Shown here in pieces: positions 62,201-64,000 of a DNA stretch of 64,000 bases. A program made the translations under genes and the position numbers. The notes beneath the pieces are model-generated. The model saw only the letters and a list, made by a program, of their open reading frames with translations. It ran no database searches and was not told the DNA's origin. Within the stretch, counting starts at the first letter, position 1. Each line of letters begins with the position of its first letter. Origin of the DNA: Eutreptiella sp. 'Long Island Sound 2002'. Its lineage: Eukaryota > Euglenozoa > Euglenophyceae > Eutreptiales > Eutreptiaceae. The stretch lies in assembly GCA_964036045.1 (NCBI GenBank), contig CAXIWF010000168.1, forward strand, positions 124,001 through 188,000. Direction: 5' to 3'.

Positions 62201-64000
62201 TCCGAGAATTTTCCGAGAATTTTCCGAGAATTTTCCGAGAATTTTCCGAGAATTTTCCGTCAATTTTCGGAGAATTTTCCGAGAATTTTCCGAGAATTTT
62301 CCGAGAATTTTCTGAGAATTTTCTGAGAATTTTCCGAGAATTTTCCGAGAATTTTCCGAGAATTTTCCGAGAATTTTCCGTCAATTTTCCGAGAATTTTC
62401 CGAGAATTTTCCGAGAATTTTCCGAGAATTTTCCGAGAATTTTCCGAGAATTTTCCGAGAATTTTCCGAGAATTTTCCGAGAATTTTCCGAGAATTTTCC
62501 GAGAATTTTCCGAGAATTTTCCGAGAATTTTCCGGGAATTTTCCGAGAATTTTCCGAGAATTTTCCGAGAATTTTCCGAGAATTTTCCGAGAATTTTCCA
62601 AGAATTTTCCGAGAATTTTCCGAGAATTTTCCGAGAATTTTCCGAGAATTTTCCGAGAATTTTCCGAGAATTTTGCGAGAATTTTCCAAGAATTTTCCGT
62701 CAATTTTCCGAGAATTTTTCGAGAATTTTCCGAGAATTTTCCGTCAATTTTCCAAGAATTTTCCGAGAATTTTCCGAGAATTTTCCGAGAATTTTCCGAG
62801 AATTTTCCGAGAATTTTCCGAGAATTTTCCGAGAATTTTCCGAGAATTTTCCGAGAATTTTCCGAGAGTTTTTCGTCAATTTTCCGAGAATTTTCCGAGA
62901 ATTTTCCGAGAATTTTCCGAGAATTTTCCGAGAATTTTCCGAGAATTTTCCGAGAATTTTCCGAGAATTTTCCGAGAATTTTCCGTCAATTTTCCGAGAA
63001 TTTTCCGAGAATTTTCCGAGAATTTTCTGAGAATTTTCTGAGAATTTTCGGAGAATTTTCCGAGAATTTTCCGAGAATTTTCCGAGAATTTTCCGTCAAT
63101 TTTCCGAGAATTTTCCGAGAATTTTCCGAGAATTTTCCGAGAATTTTCCGAGAATTTTCCGAGAATTTTCCGAGAATTTTCGGAGAATTTTCCGAGAATT
63201 TTCCGAGAATTTTCCGAGAATTTTCCGGGAATTTTCCGAGAATTTTCCGAGAATTTTCCGAGAATTTTCCGAGAATTTTCCGAGAATTTTCCGAGAATTT
63301 TCCGAGAATTTTCCGAGAATTTTCCGAGAATTTTCCGAGAATTTTCCGAGAATTTTCCGAGAATTTTCCGTCAGTTTTCCGAGAATTTTCCGAGAATTTT
63401 CCGAGAATTTTCCGAGAATTTTCCGAGAATTTTCCGAGAATTTTCCGAGAATTTTCCGAGAATTTTCCGAGAATTTTCCGAGAATTTTTCGAGAATTTTC
63501 CGAGAATTTTCCGTCAATTTTCCGAGAATTTTCCGAGAATTTTCCGAGAATTTTCCGAGAATTTTCCGAGAATTTTCCGAGAATTTTCCGAGAATTTTCG
63601 GAGAATTTTCCGAGAATTTTCCGAGAATTTTCCGAGAATTTTCCGAGAATTTTCCGAGAGTTTTTCGTCAATTTTCCGAGAATTTTCCGAGAATTTTCCG
63701 AGAATTTTCCGAGAATTTTCCGAGAATTTTCCGAGAATTTTCCGAGAATTTTCCGAGAATTTTCCGAGAATTTTCCGAGAATTTTCCGAGAATTTTCCGA
63801 GAATTTTCCGAGAATTTTCCGGGAATTTTCCGAGAATTTTCCGAGAATTTTCCGAGAATTTTCCGAGAATTTTCCGAGAATTTTCCGAGAATTTTCCGAG
63901 AATTTTCCGAGAATTTTCCGAGAATTTTCCGAGAATTTTCCGAGAATTTTCCGAGAATTTTCCGAGAATTTTCCGTCAATTTTCCGAGAATTTTCCGAGA
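53230..64000. repeat. 5.82-kb tandem duplication, second copy cut by the window end
   Basis: From about 53,230 and 59,050 the two copies match mark for mark. The offset is 5,819 bp (529 monomers) to about 55,250, then 5,830 bp to about 57,350. It returns to 5,819 bp (TTTTCGGAGAA at 57,780 and 63,599; GTCAG at 57,551 and 63,370) and then becomes 5,808 bp (GTCAA at 58,167 and 63,975). Each change is one whole monomer in a run of consensus units. I found no diagnostic substitution over long stretches such as 53,785-55,209 against 59,604-61,028. Copy 2 is visible to base 64,000, about 4.9 kb of 5.8 kb. Confidence 0.94.

Larger units (their letters stand above)
1..64000. repeat. 11-bp satellite array (TTTTCCGAGAA)n filling the whole window
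   Basis: Every part of the window reads as head-to-tail copies of an 11-bp unit, consensus TTTTCCGAGAA, always in the same orientation. Monomer starts fall at base 8 and at base 63,980. With the listed odd-length sites this gives about 5,816 monomers. The unit is six pyrimidines followed by five purines, has 36 percent G+C and one CpG. Common variants are TTTTCCGTCAA, TTTTCTGAGAA, TTTTCCGGGAA, TTTTCCAAGAA, TTTTCGGAGAA, TTTTTCGAGAA, TTTTCCCAGAA, TTTTCCGATAA and TTTTCCGAAAA. I see no inversion, no foreign insertion and no unique sequence. Arrays like this are known from eukaryotic heterochromatin; the host species and chromosomal position cannot be told from the window. Confidence 0.99.

Noticed and set aside
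1-64000. CRISPR array
   Set aside because: There are no unique spacers between repeats. The repeat is 11 bp and contiguous.
1-64000. Bacterial -35-like TTGAC on the - strand at every TTTTCCGTCAA unit
   Set aside because: The motif follows automatically from one variant monomer, has no matching -10 element, and the array is not bacterial in character.
1-64000. Telomeric repeat
   Set aside because: The 11-bp unit lacks the G-rich strand of known telomere repeats, and its variant diversity and nested duplications are those of an interstitial satellite.
1-64000. Transposable element, integrated virus or other insertion inside the array
   Set aside because: I read the full window for stretches that break the 11-bp pattern. 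The largest departures are a 3-bp deletion and 2-bp insertions or deletions. No target-site duplications, long terminal repeats or foreign sequence are visible.
1-64000. Human-type satellite III (GGAAT)n or alpha satellite
   Set aside because: The period is 11 bp and GGAAT is not the unit. No 171-bp period or CENP-B box was seen. The likeness is limited to the possible HSF-binding core.
1-64000. Assignment to a particular species or chromosome region
   Set aside because: There is no phylogenetic marker in the window. A satellite database search with TTTTCCGAGAA in all rotations would be decisive, but I could not run it.

Overview
The whole 64,000-base window is one uninterrupted tandem-repeat (satellite) array. 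The unit is 11 bp, consensus TTTTCCGAGAA on the + strand (TTCTCGGAAAA on the other strand, 4 of 11 bases G/C). I see no protein gene, RNA gene, transposon, CRISPR array or unique-sequence island. The first complete monomer starts at base 8 and a monomer boundary still falls at base 63,980. Allowing for about 17 odd-length sites that I located, this makes about 5,816 monomers. The window starts and ends inside the array, so the true array is longer.

An array of this size and homogeneity, with nested duplications, is typical of eukaryotic constitutive heterochromatin: centromere, pericentromere, subtelomere or a heterochromatic sex chromosome. It is not expected in a bacterium, archaeon or virus. 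The sequence carries no marker that identifies the species. Long open frames occur on both strands only because the monomer and its common variants contain few stop codons and 11 is coprime to 3. The + strand reads FSENFPRIFRE in all three frames and the - strand reads FSENSRKILGK. None of these frames is annotated as a gene.

Above the monomer there is a second layer. Point-variant monomers (GTCAA, CTGAGAA, CCAAGAA, CCGGGAA, CGGAGAA, CCCAGAA, CCGATAA and others) occur in fixed orders that form longer cassettes. Most of the window reads as a string of adjacent two-copy duplications of very different lengths: about 803, 1,760, 1,033, 1,110-1,130, 430, 935, 1,616, 693, 583, 1,804-1,826, 956, 1,300, 1,815-1,837, 1,881-1,892, 2,487-2,498 and 5,819-5,830 bp. 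Each length is a whole number of monomers apart from the small indels I could place.

A third layer is visible over the first 39 kb. A block at 1-3,200 recurs almost unchanged at 21,958-25,170 and partly at about 37,570-38,810. The blocks between follow a shared order (13.6-21.9 kb against 25.0-37.5 kb). This is a degenerate super-repeat of roughly 15.6-22 kb. From about 38.8 kb the order changes, and the last 15 kb is dominated by the longest and apparently youngest duplication (5.82 kb).

Since there are no genes, nothing here works as a pathway. Any function would be structural or chromatin-based. The 11-bp phasing of AATTTT tracts predicts curved DNA. Almost every monomer junction contains GAATTTTC, which fits the GAAnnTTC core of a heat-shock-factor site. 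Each consensus monomer carries one CpG. These are inferences from sequence.
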